Shown here: positions 51,297 through 63,250 of the stretch, one piece after another
Numbering within the stretch: position 1 is the first letter of the stretch
Layout of the letters: each line of letters opens with the position of its first letter
Assembly (NCBI RefSeq): GCF_036373705.1
Contig: NW_027102663.1
Location: forward strand, 186,001 to 250,000
Origin: Amia ocellicauda
Lineage: Eukaryota > Chordata > Actinopteri > Amiiformes > Amiidae
DNA length: 64,000 nt
Reading direction: 5' to 3'
Notes under the pieces: generated by a model
What the model was told of the DNA's origin: nothing
Databases searched by the model: none
What the model saw: the letters and a program-made list of their open reading frames with translations, nothing else
Made by a program: the position numbers and the translations under genes

Positions 51297-51369
51297 TTTT
51301 CCGTAGTGTAGTGGCTATCACGTTTGCCTCACACGCGAAAGGTCCCCGGTTCGAAACCGGGCGGAAACA
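51297..51369 (+). tRNA. tRNA-Val (CAC), degraded
   Basis: Anticodon CAC, but base 1 is T instead of G (mismatch with C72) and the anticodon stem has a T-G pair (TTTGC/GCGAA). Probably poorly processed or a pseudogene. Confidence 0.75.
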
Positions 51370-52258
51370 ACCCGCGGTGCACGCGAGCCAGTGCCATGTT
51401 ACCCGTCGCCATCTCTCTGCCCCAAGGCCGGCCGTTGTTTTCTCTTCCTCGGAGTGGCAAGAAATCCTGACCTTGAGAACAAACGATCGCAGAAGGGTAG
51501 CTTTGCGAGGCGCTGGAACTCACACTTTTAAAATCTATACATGTTGTAGCTGTTACAATACGACCGTAGCAGGATCAGCGACATTGCTGTTACTCTTATG
51601 TAGTCGAAGGCGCAGTATAGCTCTGATAGTCTGGTGGTGACGGAGGACCTCCAGCCGTTTGAACAAGCCATTCAGCATCACCTTGTTGGGCTAAGTGCAG
51701 GCACTGTCAGAGCGCAGGGCGACCTGCCTTTGATAGAGTTTCCTAAGTGTCCCGAAATCGGTGCACTCAGAGCGTCCGTCCGTCGACAGGTTGAAATTGT
51801 AAACGCTGGTGTAGCCACTTTTAATTGAAATATGATGATGATGATGATGATGTTGTTGTTCTTGTTCTTGTTGTTGTTGTTGTTCTTGTTTTTCTTGTTG
51901 TCGTCGTGGTCGCCGTCATTATTATTGTTAAAGTAAAGCAGTAGTTAGATTTGTTGCTACCGTAAGGTGTAGAAGGCACAATAGCTTTGTGATTGTCTGA
52001 TGGTGGCACAAGACGAGCAGCAGCTGTTTGAACAAGCCATTGAACATCACCTTGTTGGGGTAAGTGTAAGTCTTGTCATAGCTCAGGGCGTTCTTCCTTT
52101 GAAAGAGTTTCCAAAGTGTCCTGATGTGCCCTTGAGCAATGCAAAATAGGTCAGTGAAAATAGAAACCTTTATCTCACAGGCTGGCCCACGGGAAACCCC
52201 TGTGCGCGTTTTACCAGCCGGCTTCGATGGGAGCCATTTGAAACACCAGGACGGGTCG

Positions 52259-52331
52259 GTTTCCGTAGTGTAGTGGCTATCACGTTCGCCTCACACGCGA
52301 AAGGTCCCTGGTTCGAAACCGGGCGGAAACA
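52259..52331 (+). tRNA. tRNA-Val (CAC)
   Basis: Identical to the gene at 2335-2407, including the T-G wobble in the T stem. Confidence 0.9.
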
Positions 52332-53202
52332 ACCCGCGGTGCATGCGTGCCAGTGCCGTGTTACCCGTCGCCATCTCTCTGCCCCAAGGCCGGCCGTCGT
52401 TTTCTCTTCCTCGGAGTGGCAAGAAATCCTGACCTTGAGAACAAACGATCGCAGAAGGGTAGCTTTGCGAGGCACTGGAACTGACACTTTTAAAATCGAT
52501 ACATGTTGTTGCGTTACAATACGACCGTAGCAGGATCGGCGACATTGCTGTTACTCTTATGTAGTTGAAGGCGCAGTATAGCTCTGATAGTCTGGTGGTG
52601 ACGGAAGACCACCAGCCGTTTGAACAAGCCATTCAGCATCACCTTGTAGGGCTAAACGCAGGCACTGTCAGAGCGCAGGTCGTCCTGCCTTTGAAAGAGT
52701 TTCCGAAGTGTCCCGAAATCGGTGCACTCAGAGCGTTCGTCCATCGACAGGTTGAAATTGTAAACGCTGGTGTAGCCACTTTTAATTAAAATCTGATGAT
52801 GATGATGTTGTTGTTGTTATTCTTGTTGTCGTCGTAGTCGCCGTCATTATTAATGTTAAAGTAAAGCAGTAGTTAGATTTGTTGCTACCGTAAGGTGTAG
52901 AAGGCACAATAGCTCTGATAGTCTGGTGGTGAAGGAAGACCACCAGACGTTTGAACAAGCCATTCAGCATCACCTTGTTGGGTTAAGTGCAGGCACTGTC
53001 AGAGCGCAGGGCGTCCTGCCTTTAAAAGAGTTTCCGAAGTGTCCTGATGTGCCCTTTAGCAATGCCAAACAGGTCAGTGAAAATGGCATCCTTTCGCCGC
53101 ACTTCAGACGCCATCTCACAGCCTAGCCGACCTGAAACACCTGAGCCCGTTTTACCAGTAGGCTTTAACGGTAACCATTTGAAGCAAGAGGCAGCGGTGT
53201 CA

Positions 53203-53275
53203 GTTTCCGTAGTGTAGCGGTTATCACGTTCGCCTAACGCGCGAAAGGTCCCCGGTTCGAAACCGGGTGGAAACA
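53203..53275 (+). tRNA. tRNA-Val (AAC)
   Basis: Anticodon loop CTAACGC. The acceptor stem 3' side reads TGGAAAC, giving a G-T pair at position 7-66. Otherwise well formed. Confidence 0.88.
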
Positions 53276-53584
53276 GCCTACTGTGGGCTGGCCCTTTTCG
53301 TCATTCTTGCCCTCGTGGTTCCCCGGAGGCGGTGAGTGTCTTTTCTTCATTGGAGTGCCTGCAATCGATGCACTCAGAGCGTCCGTCCGTCGACAGGTTG
53401 AAATTGTAAACGCTGGTGTAGCCACTTTTAATTAAAATCTGATGATGATGATGATGATGATGTTGTTGTTGTTGTTCTTGTTGTTGTTGTTCTTGTTGTC
53501 ATCGTGGTCGCCGTCATTATTATTGTTAAAGTAAAGCAGTAGTTAGATTTGTTGCTACCGTAAGGTGTAGAAGACAACAGTTGG

Positions 53585-54296
53585 TATGGCGTGTGATATC
53601 AAAACATTCAGAATACTTTTAACCTATATAATTTATAAGCTTTGTAAAATAAACCCAAATATATCTTTTGCGGGGATAAACGCTGTTCTGAGTAGTTTGT
53701 GACTTGTTTAATACCAAACATAGCATCGCTATAAAAAAAAAAAAAAATCACTGTAAAAGCGCTAGTTATTTTTGATCTTTATAGTTATTTTCTAGGCTCA
53801 GGTTGTTTTTTAGTGCTTATAAAGGCCTGAAATATTCTTAGTGGTTGTTGACTATAGGTCTTGATGTTTAAAAATGTTTTTTTGAGAGACCAAAAGGTTC
53901 TAATAAAAGTTTAGAGTAGAGAGGAGAGAGATCGTCTCCATCTTGGTTTCTATTTGAAATTTGATGCAGTGTCATTTTATTGGTTGGTTTTGATATGTTA
54001 ATTGGTAACAGGGCGGCACAAAGGCCAGACCAGAACAATGCCTTACAAGCAGATCCGGCATGTGGCCATCAGTATAAGTATGAAGGTCTGGTCTTCAGCT
54101 CGACAGACTCATACTGACCTTTCGATTTAAGACTAAAGATCAACAATGTCCGGAAACAACATCAGCGATTCGATTTAAACGAGTTTTTAGGCAAGTCTTC
54201 AGATTCTTTTCATTGACTCAGAGCGTGTTGTGTGCATGTATTGTAAATAAGGCTATAACATCTGTTTTAAGTTCTGTAAAATAATTTTTCAGCCAG
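53585..54296 (+). promoter_or_regulatory. left-end region (E4)
   Basis: As in E1 with small changes; TATA-like TATAAAGG near 53818. No gene is resolved. Confidence 0.4.
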
Positions 54297-56182
54297 TCAA
54301 CAGGAGTTAATTCCCAACGCTGAGGAGATCATCTGGAACAACGACGGTAAGATTTTTGTGTTTGCGCTCATGGGTTCTTATGCATGGGTGTGTGTGGTTT
54401 GAAGCGGCTCATTAGAGTTATGAAAACGTTTTAATATATATTAATGCCGGTCTCTTTAATTACACAGAAACTATCGAAAGGCCTGTGATTAATGTCTCCA
54501 AGGATCGACCAAGAGAAGTGGTTGTCCCTAGACAGGCTGTCTGCCGACCGGGTAAGAACTAAACCCCTGTTTGTTTGTATAACGTTTCTGTAAGATGTTT
54601 GAGTCCAGTTTTGTTAATTTTAAAAAATTATCCTGTCTAACAGTATTAAGAAACGTGGTTTGAGACAACGAAAGGCCTTCCACATCGAGGGCTTGTTTCG
54701 TTTTACCTTCGAGAACCGTAACCTTTCAAGAATCTGAAAGGCCGTCAGCCCCGGTATCTGATAGCTGTGAGTATATATCTGCAGCCTGTAAGAGGTTAAA
54801 GCTTTTTATAAAGCGGTGTGGTTAAAGGTTAAACATGTCTCTTACCTTCACAGCGGTGCAAAAAGCTAAACCAGCCGAAAAACATAAGAAACGATTATTC
54901 TGTGGAGGTAAGTAAGATCTTTCAAACTTTAATGTTTTTAAAAGGGCTTTGTTTGCCCGTTGAGGGCTAATATTTAAGCGATGGGTGACCGTTTCCTGTA
55001 GGGCGGGGGGTTCTGGGAAAGATCTTTAGAAGTCCGGACAGGTCTAGGCTTGTTTCTGGGGAACGTGTTTAGAAATGACCGATTGCCGTACCGTCTGGTT
55101 AGGAAGTAAAGCCGTCCGAAAGGGTTTAGTAAGTTGTTTGGCTTATCTCCCGCTATTATACTTCTGTTTTAAAGTGGTTGTAGGAAAAGGCTTGAAGGTG
55201 TTCATTGTATTTAATATTTAAACAGATCGTGAAAACGTTTGTGAAACAGGAAGTCCCGGGATCAGGAAGCGTTTACACTTGGAAGGTTCGTTTAAAAATG
55301 AAATGTTGTTGTGTGTGTGTGTGTTTTATTAACAATATTACAGTTTTTAAAGAAACATTTAAGAAACAGTTTATTTACAGCGGCTTCTCTGTTTTAAATT
55401 ATCAAGTCCTAATAAATATATTGTCTGTAAATAATAAGGCGTTGTAGAGAATGTCTAAGGCTATTTTCAAAGGTCTAAAAAAGCTAAAGGTTTTGAATGT
55501 CCTGGACATGTTGTTTTAAGTTTGATTTCTGTCGCCGTTTAAAGATGTAAATGTAATGTATATTTTTATTCTTCCCAAGACTCTTGGGATAGTCATTCTG
55601 TGAATGAGCTATTGAGGACAATTACCCCGTCTAAGTGGGATCAAACATCTTTCCCGGTGAGATCACCGAGAGGATCCCCCACGATGGTCTTGGAGACCCC
55701 CCAACATCTACTCAGGCCACAGCCTTCTGGGGGTAATTCAACACCCCAGATTCAGCCCGCCGCATTGTCGGGCGGAACAAATACAGGCATCCAACAACCT
55801 CAGGGGTCGCCGTCAGTCAGGTCTGACACACCACCCAACGACGGCCTAGTTTCAACATCGTCCCCCCAGACCCGTTTCTTGGCTACCGAAACGCGAAACA
55901 GTAACCCTGCGCTTGGCCAGGGTGTCACCGCAAAGGCCTTCTTGGTCTCCGTCCATGAGTATACACTCGCTCCCTGCCTCCTTCGACCGAGATTTACCGG
56001 AGAGACCATCCTTTGAAGCTGAGCCAGGCCACCAGCCCCCGGAGCTACTTCCTGAAGGTCGGCATGAGTTGCTACATACTTTGTTACAAAATCAAAGACT
56101 TGTGTTAGTGGGGCAAAACCTGGTGATAGAGAGCCAAAACACCCTTATTAATACCCTTACTAACGAATTGTACCGTATTTAA
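54297..56182 (+). pseudogene. multi-exon gene, broken (E4)
   Basis: Exons 54297-54346, 54468-54551, 54644-54766, 54854-54907, 55226-55285 and 55580-56182 keep their splice sites. A TGA at 54661-54663 interrupts the third, and one extra base near 55894 shifts the last exon so that the Ser/Pro-rich part ends early at 56016. Confidence 0.6.
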
Positions 56183-56365
56183 TGTTTAAATAGACACAAA
56201 ACGCCTTACTATTGTGGGTTGTTGGAAAAATAAAAAATAAATTAAAAAATGTCCTGACTTGGTAAAAGAACTCACAAACTAAAGGATTATGAACAAGCTA
56301 GGGCCCCAAAAAGACCTTCCCGAGAGAACATCCCCGGCCCTGTTGTGAACTCCTCTGATGTCCCA

Positions 56366-57163
56366 ATGAACCTGGAACTATTACAAATGATAAATTATTT
56401 AAATAACCCCCAATTACCACCGATAGAATGTGAATTAACAGACTTACCTGTGAACCCCGACCTGTTACAGATGGTCAATGATCTAAATAACCACCTCCCA
56501 CCGGTAGCGCTTATAGAGGTTCACCCCCTAGTTCACCCCGATTTGTTTGAAATGGTGGAGTCTTTGGAGGAGCTACCCCGACCAAATTCTGCCCCTATTA
56601 TAAATGATTTGAAACAATTAGAACACAGGATGGCGGCAGAAGCAGCCATCACTATAGAGGAGGGTCTTGACATTAACCGGTTGGATATCTTTGAAGGACT
56701 TTTACAGGCTTTAAATGAGCCTCCTCAAAAAGGGGGTTTTGTAGATGTCAGCAGTGGGGGTGTTCGGAATGTGGAGGGTTCTGAGACTGATAAGGCTGTG
56801 GAGGACATGCTCTGTGAGAATGTAGGGGGTGAAGGCTTTGTTCAAAATGATGATGTGTCCAAGAGTACCAGTGATCCCGTGATTATAGATAGACCGGCCT
56901 ATAACAATTTTGAAATGATTCAGTGTTTTAATTTTGCAGAACTTTTAAATTGTGACAATTATGCAGAAATATTTGTCAACATACACGAGGCCTTGCAGAA
57001 AATGCTTGAACAGGTTGCTGAAAGGGTCAGACCTCGAGATGTTGTACAGTTAGAACTCAGAGGGGATGATTTGTTTAGCAACCTATCTGTAATGCTGAGT
57101 GGAGATAATTTAGATGTCTGGCTAAAATCGAAGCGTTATTGCAAAGTAACGCAGCCATCTTAG
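56366..57163 (+). CDS. probable polymerase N-terminal part (E4)
   Basis: 265 codons, open from ATG 56366, with the shared offset to the polymerase frame. It stays intact although the polymerase behind it has lost its exonuclease domain. Confidence 0.5.
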   Translation: MNLELLQMINYLNNPQLPPIECELTDLPVNPDLLQMVNDLNNHLPPVALIEVHPLVHPDLFEMVESLEELPRPNSAPIINDLKQLEHRMAAEAAITIEEGLDINRLDIFEGLLQALNEPPQKGGFVDVSSGGVRNVEGSETDKAVEDMLCENVGGEGFVQNDDVSKSTSDPVIIDRPAYNNFEMIQCFNFAELLNCDNYAEIFVNIHEALQKMLEQVAERVRPRDVVQLELRGDDLFSNLSVMLSGDNLDVWLKSKRYCKVTQPS

Positions 57164-57186
57164 CTGATGAAAGTCTGTCTCTGGTA

Positions 57187-58200
57187 ATGAATGTGGTTCG
57201 TAACCCTGAGGGTGGGGCGCTTAGAAGACTGTCGAAATGCTTGAAGAACGACATAATTAGGACCAAGCTCAGGCAATTAGTGGTGAGTTCCAGTGGGGAC
57301 AATAAGCTCTGTTTTGCTTACAGTTTAATAAAACTACTCACCCCCGACATGCCTGAACCCCAAGCTCTGCAAGAGGCTTTAACGCTTCATCAGAGGGCTG
57401 GCTTAAACTCTCAACAGAGGGTTGCCTTTTCAGACATCACCAAGTTGCAGGAACATAACTGTAAACCCCGCCAAGAGACAAATGTCCAAACTGATTTTAA
57501 ACAGTCTGTGGGGTAAGTTTGGGGAAAGAAATTACCGTCTAAACACAACCTTGATTAAAACCCCTGAACAGTTTATAGAATTTATGTTTTCCAAACAACA
57601 TGCAGTATCACACCTTCAATTCTTAAATGACCACGTGGCACAGGTCCAGTGGAGGGCCCCTAAAGATTTCCCCACCAAACAGGGGAACGTTAATGTTTTC
57701 ATAGCGGTTTTTACCACGGCTTACGCCCGGCTTGAACTGTACAACTTAATGGATCAGTTGCAGGAACGCACACTCTATCATGATTCTGACTCTGTAATCT
57801 TTGTCACCAGGCCAGGGGATTGGGTCCCTCCCCTCGGGGACTACCTTGGGGAGTTAACGAGCGAACTAGATCCTCAGGACCACATAGTGGAGTTTGTTTC
57901 AGGGGGTCCTAAGACGCATACAGAACGGCTGCGGGTAAGACCTGTATGAAAGTTAAGGGTTTCACTCTGAACCATTGTAACAACAAGCTCATTAACATCA
58001 AGTCTCTGACGACCCTGGTAGAAAGTTTTGTAACCGAGAAAGACGCGCCTCCTCGTGAGATTATTACAGCCGGAAATCAGATCTATCGCAATAAAAAGGA
58101 GTACACGTTGGAAAATAGATCACTAAACAAACGGTTCAGGGTGGTGTACAATAAAGGAGTGTTGAAGACTGATTATACCACTCTGCCTTATGGATATTAG
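57187..58200 (+). pseudogene. POLB: DNA polymerase remnant with 2.3-kb deletion (E4)
   Basis: At about 57447 the sequence jumps from the N-terminal domain to the region just before motif B, removing the Cys/His region, the exonuclease and motif A. Motif C reads YHDSDSV. The four-base loss near 57914 is the same as in E1. Confidence 0.88.
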
Positions 58201-58861
58201 CGGTGGTTTTGATAACAGACTTCAACACCCTTTCTCCTGTATTATAGCCGGTCCCTCCAATTCGGGGAAGAGCTATCTTATAAGGAACATCATAGAAGAT
58301 GTGGACGCAACCGTGTCCCAAGCTCTTGACAACATAGTGTGGTGTTACTCTTGCTGGCAACCTGTCTACGATGATTTGGCTTCGAAAAAAAATAATCTGA
58401 AATTTGTGCAAGGTCTCCCCGCCTCGTTGTAAGACGATGACTTGTTCCCGCCCGGTCAAACTAACCTAGTGATCCTTGATGACCTGATGGAGCAGGCCGG
58501 TGACAACAGTGAAGTGGAAAAAGCTTTCACAAAGTACACTCATCATAGGAATTTAAGTATTCTTTATTTAGTTCAAAATCTATTTTTTCAAGGTAAAAAA
58601 AGCCGCACTATTAATTTAAATGCCAATTATATAATTCTTTTTAAAAACCCCAGAGATAAACTACAGGTCACCGTCTTGGCTCGTCAAATGTACCCTAACC
58701 AGACCAAGTTCTTTTTGGAGGCATTTGAGGATGCCACCAAAAAACCCTACGGGTACTTGATTGCGGACTTAAAAGCACAAACCCCAGAAGACTTTCGCCT
58801 CAGAACAGGTTTGTGCCCGCCCGATTGGCCGGCAGTGTATGTGCTAAAGAAAAGGAAATAA
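58190..58861 (+). pseudogene. ATP: packaging ATPase with nonsense codon (E4)
   Basis: Walker A (GPSNSGKS) and Walker B (LVILDD) are present, but TAA at 58430-58432 follows LPASL at residue 80 and separates them. Confidence 0.85.
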
Positions 58862-58867
58862 ATAAGA

Positions 58868-59203
58868 ATGTCTGTTCGGATTAAAAGAAATCTGCCACTT
58901 TTGCAAATGTTATTTGAGGGGAGCCTGCGCCATAGGAAAGCTGTGCTGGCAGGGGCCCCCTCGGATTTGATCGAGACCATGTGTGAAATAGCTTTTAACA
59001 TCTTACACGGTAATATACCCCTAACCCCTTCTTAACATTCTAAACTCAAAAAACAAAAAGCGGTTATCAAGATCATCGCTAATAAGAAGTATTCTATTAA
59101 AAGAAAAAGAAAGAAGATTAATCAAACCAGGGGTTTTATAGGACTGCTGTTGAGCATAGCCGTGCCTTTCCTAACCAGTCTTCTAGCTTCCAGAGTGGGT
59201 TAA
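58868..59203 (+). pseudogene. small basic protein with nonsense codon (E4)
   Basis: TAA at 59033-59035 replaces Gln in PLTPSQHS, removing the basic and hydrophobic parts. This is the only broken copy of this gene. Confidence 0.6.
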
Positions 59204-59205
59204 TA

Positions 59206-59949
59206 ATGGAATATGCTCAGAAAATGTTTTTGATCCCTCAGGAGCAGCTTGAGAAACTGAGAAAAAATGTTGTCGGGCAAGAGCCCATTAGACAAACGGC
59301 CGAAAACAACCTGGACTCTGAAATGAAAGCTATACAGGCCAGGGCCGATTTAAATCAGTATTCCAAAGCCCAGTTGTATACCAACACGTTACAGCGTTAC
59401 CTCCGTCTGGTTAGACAGGGTGAAAAAGATCAAAACATTTTAACTTTAACCATGGCCTCTCAAGAAAATGGTTCTGGGGCTGATGCGGGGGGTACGGTTG
59501 ATAAAGATGTTGCGGTGACCGAACCTGTTGAGAGTTCAGAGGGAGATGTTGTAACGGATGTTTTGAGAAACATGCCGGCCAGAAGCAGGAGACATGCAGA
59601 ATATATCCTGCGCAAAATGGTTCAGAAACCGCGGGTAACGGCTTGGAATGAACAGGGTGAATTTGTTTTTAAAGGACAACTGATCAAAGGTTCACACATG
59701 TTTGATTTGTTGAAGAGTGTCAATAGCACTAATAAGGTACCCGAGAGTCGCCGACCTGTAGGCTGGAATGCTTTCCTACAGGCGATGGCCTGTCTGAACA
59801 TGCCCCAATCCACAGTTCCTAACCAGGAAACGCGACAAAAAATCCATCTGTGTAAAGAGGTGTAGCCTGATCTGACTCCGATATCTCATTACTCTGACCG
59901 TGCTTAGCGACCATCCTCAGGATCTATCCATCGTTGGGAAGCTTATTAA
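59206..59949 (+). pseudogene. conserved 247-aa element protein, truncated by stops (E4)
   Basis: TAG at 59863-59865 ends it after 219 codons, with a second TAG shortly after (GCTTAG near 59903). The GEFVFKGQLIKGSH and PVGWNAFLQ motifs are upstream of the stop and intact. Confidence 0.6.
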
Positions 59950-60128
59950 TCTCATGTTTTTATTTGTCTCCCCTGTAAATAATGACCCGACAAACAATTT
60001 TTTATTTATTTTTTTTTATTTTCAAATGTTGTACATTTATTTATAACATAACCCCTGCTTTGTATAAGAATTGTTTTGAATAAAAACAAAACTAATGATT
60101 CAAAGGCTGTTTTCTTTATTTTTTCACC
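59950..60128. terminator. convergent poly(A) region (E4)
   Basis: AATAAA near 60079 (+) and TTTATT near 60036 (-). No gene is seen. Confidence 0.55.
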
Positions 60129-60685
60129 TTAACACGCATGACATCTTTTAAAATCCTCACAAGAACACCCCATCTGTATACATGACTGGCTAGGGTCGTA
60201 AGTCATTGTGTTATAAGGGGGGTCCACAGTGTACTGACAAACTCTGCCACTTTTTTATCATTTTGGCCTAAATCCTCACTGTACAAGGCCATAATATCGG
60301 GGTATGACCTTCCTTTAGATCTATGATATAAGAAAAACACACAGTGCTGACCACAAGTGAAGGTCTGAAGACTTTGTACTTGACGACCGCTGTAAATGGT
60401 TTCTTGACAGTTGTTGAGCAGAAAGTTATTGATCTTCCGAGGGAAAGGTCTGAAATCCGGGGGGTTTCCATAGGAATCAAAAAATTCACCACGGTGGTCC
60501 TCCCTTAGATAAATAGCCAGCCAATGTTCTCCGGGCATATTTTTAGGGTGTGTGTTGATTATGTACATTGCAGGTAAATTCTTGATCTTAAATTTAGGTA
60601 GCTGATCGCAGGCGTAGACTCCTTGAAACAGTTTCCGTGAGCCGGCCAGGGCATTCATGATGTGGTTGAGCTCTCTGGTGTTCAT
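60129..60685 (-). pseudogene. PRO: adenain-type protease, frameshifted at 3' end (E4)
   Basis: One G is missing from the G run near 60220, so the frame ends at 60203. The active-site His, Asp and Cys all lie before the break; only the last ~25 residues, including the Cys-rich tail, are lost. Confidence 0.85.
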
Positions 60686-60686
60686 T

Positions 60687-61978
60687 TTAATAATAATCAT
60701 ACCGAACGTTTCTCCTCCGATTCACCTCAATAATGTTGTCAAACACAGCATACACGACCATATTTACAGTGCGTGGTAGAGGCTGCTTGAAACGCATCTC
60801 CAAACGCATATTGCCCGTCTTCATCAGTGAAAAATGTTGTCCACACTCTTCGTCAGGGGTCAGGTTGAAACCGTACAGGGTGTAACCGCTGCAGTATTCC
60901 CGGCGATCGATCAGCAGAGTTTGATCCTTGAGATGGCGACCCGTAGCCAGTACTACACTGTAATATTCACGAACCGCATTGCCGTTTTCAAAGTCAGGTT
61001 GAAAAGGTCTGGATGGAACCTGCACACCATCGACGTACAACGCTATAAATTCCGCGTTATAATGTTTAAAGTTAAAAAGGTTCTTGTTGTAAACCCCGGT
61101 AAATGCATCATTATCCACGAGACCAATAATAACCTGTTTTGGGAGCTGTCCTAGAAACAGATTTTCCTGGTTCATCACCCGTGTCCCTGCAGGGATACTG
61201 TGGACTTTCATATAGACTCTTTCGATCGGGTACTTAACGCCTGCGCGTGTCCTAGTTTAACCGCCGGGGAGACGGACACTTTTTTCACAAACAGCGAGGC
61301 CGATAATATGGTCAGTTTATATTTTTCAGTATCAGGGGTCATCAGATAAAAAGCACTTTTACTACGGATCATTTTAATTTTAATGTCTACCCCGTTGAGC
61401 ATGAGTTTTTCTTGGAAAAATATGTCTGCATTGATATGCCCCATTAGCTCAAAGGTCCTCCCTTCTGTTGAAGAGGCCGTTCTTTTTTGCAAACCCTTAT
61501 TGAGTCCCTCTGGATCCTTGTCGTCCATAGCTTCCGGGTTGTCTTTGAAGAAAAGGCCGGGGCTGAACTGTTTGCTTAGGGTCTCCTCACTATAATTAAG
61601 GATACACTCCATCATGGCTCTATAGGGGTAAGTATTGCTGCTTTGACTAATGAGCCGATCTCCCAGGGTCACATCCACCTGTGAAAACATGGTGGCCACC
61701 GGGTAATTGATGACCCCAGCGTTGGCCGTCTTCTCGATTGCATCGCCATCCTCATTAGTCACTTTACAGTTCATTAAAATAAATGTGTTATTCAAATCAT
61801 TATAATCCTCGCCATTGCCAGCTATAAAAAACTCCAGAGGGGCCATGTCTGAAATTGCAGAAAGAGGGGGAATCTCTACATATATGCTCTTATCTATACT
61901 CGTTTGAGTGTATGGAACTGTAAACAGATCCAGTTCTGATTTGACGCATTCTTCCAATAGACTGTGGACAAAAGACAT
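60687..61978 (-). pseudogene. major capsid protein with 16-base deletion (E4)
   Basis: Open from 61978 to about 61234, where 16 bases are missing; the second half continues in another frame to 60687. Both jelly-roll halves are otherwise preserved. Confidence 0.82.
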
Positions 61979-61980
61979 GT

Positions 61981-62468
61981 TTAAAAGATATATCCTGAGG
62001 CTCTATTTTTCTTTCTTTGAGACTTTCTTTTTGCAGGTTTTTTCTTGTGCTGCTTCCTTCTCCGAGTGTTTCCACGATATGTTGGAGAATGAGAGATTCT
62101 TCGTTTTCTGTTAGCCACGGATCATCGTCGCCCTGGTGGACACATGCTGTTTCTTCTTTTACCCCCCCTCCTCGCCATTACCATGAGACCCGAACCCTCC
62201 TGATGCTCATGGCTAGCTGCCCGGTTCATAACATTGGTGAACACGTCACTAACAATATTTTTAGCCGCTGATTTCAAGTGGGGTCTGGCTATAGCAAAGC
62301 CTCTCTTAAGCAGGGGTACGGCCATTCTAAAGAGACCACGAAAGAGTCCTCCTAGACCGGCGCCATACATTGTGGGGGCTCCTACAAAACCGGGCAAGCC
62401 GTTCCATCTTGCATCTTGTAATAATCCACATTGGCGCTAGGATCTACATAACCCCTCGAGGTAGCCAT
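61981..62468 (-). pseudogene. protein VI-like protein, frameshifted (E4)
   Basis: Shares the early one-base loss with E3 (near 62405). A private TGA falls after SMCPPGRR, so the basic tail is lost. Confidence 0.6.
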
Positions 62469-62469
62469 T

Positions 62470-63204
62470 TTAATAATGTACACACTGTTTCAGGGGTCGA
62501 AAATGTAGTTTGACAACTTAACTTTACCGAAGCGGAAGGGTACGTTGATATTCTGATCCGATTTGACTTCGATCGTGATGTTGTCAAAGTGGGTCTTTGA
62601 GACTGGTACGTAGTGTGGCTTGTCATAAGTAATTGTGACCATGTCATTGCTTTTACCTTTAATAAGTACATTTCTCAAAAGGGGGACATAACTATCCCCG
62701 ACCCTCTGGTGGGTTATGATATCCGTATACACATAAAGAGTGTAAAAGCCGCCCCACCACTTCTGAGAACCTGCTCTCTGTGTCAGAATAGAACCCTAAT
62801 ATACGCCCCAGTTGGCCGCTGGTTTGAATGCTAATACCTGGTTTTGACACCTTGTACACTCTGTTTTTAATAGGGTTGTAATATAGCTTGATGTTGGGGG
62901 TGCCTTCTGAGAACTGTTTATGCATCTCATCTAATATTTTATCCACATTGTCATAATAACCTCCTTGTATCGTGAATGTCCATTGACTCTTTTTAACATC
63001 ATCAAAAATGGCGAAGGTGGCATCCTTATCTTGTAAAACAGCCCAAGTGTAAGGATACTGTATTTCCGCCAACCCCACTTCCCACGACCCTCTTAGATCT
63101 AAAGATTTTCCAAATTGTACCGTGTAACTGGATATTTCATTTTTAGGGTATATATCGAGAGAGGCGTTACTGGGTAGAGTCACGTAGAAGCCTCCTGATT
63201 CCAT
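62470..63204 (-). pseudogene. minor capsid (penton) protein, frameshifted (E4)
   Basis: Carries the shared split (first frame ends at 62692) and two extra bases near 62516 that alter the last residues of the C-terminal frame. Confidence 0.76.
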
Positions 63205-63250
63205 CTTGAGTATCGAGAGTAATGCCCCCAACACACCCGCGGGCATGTTG

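Larger units (their letters stand above)
50995..53578. repeat. tRNA-Val repeat spacer 4 (five monomers)
   Basis: The longest spacer. Monomers in order: CAC (tRNA 51297), tRNA-less, CAC (tRNA 52259), tRNA-less, AAC (tRNA 53203). Microsatellites lie at 51833-51902, 52794-52831 and 53441-53500. Variants shared with spacer 1 (CTCTCATAG at the start; GCTAAACGCAGG before the third microsatellite) show the two spacers are related. No protein gene is seen. Confidence 0.8.
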
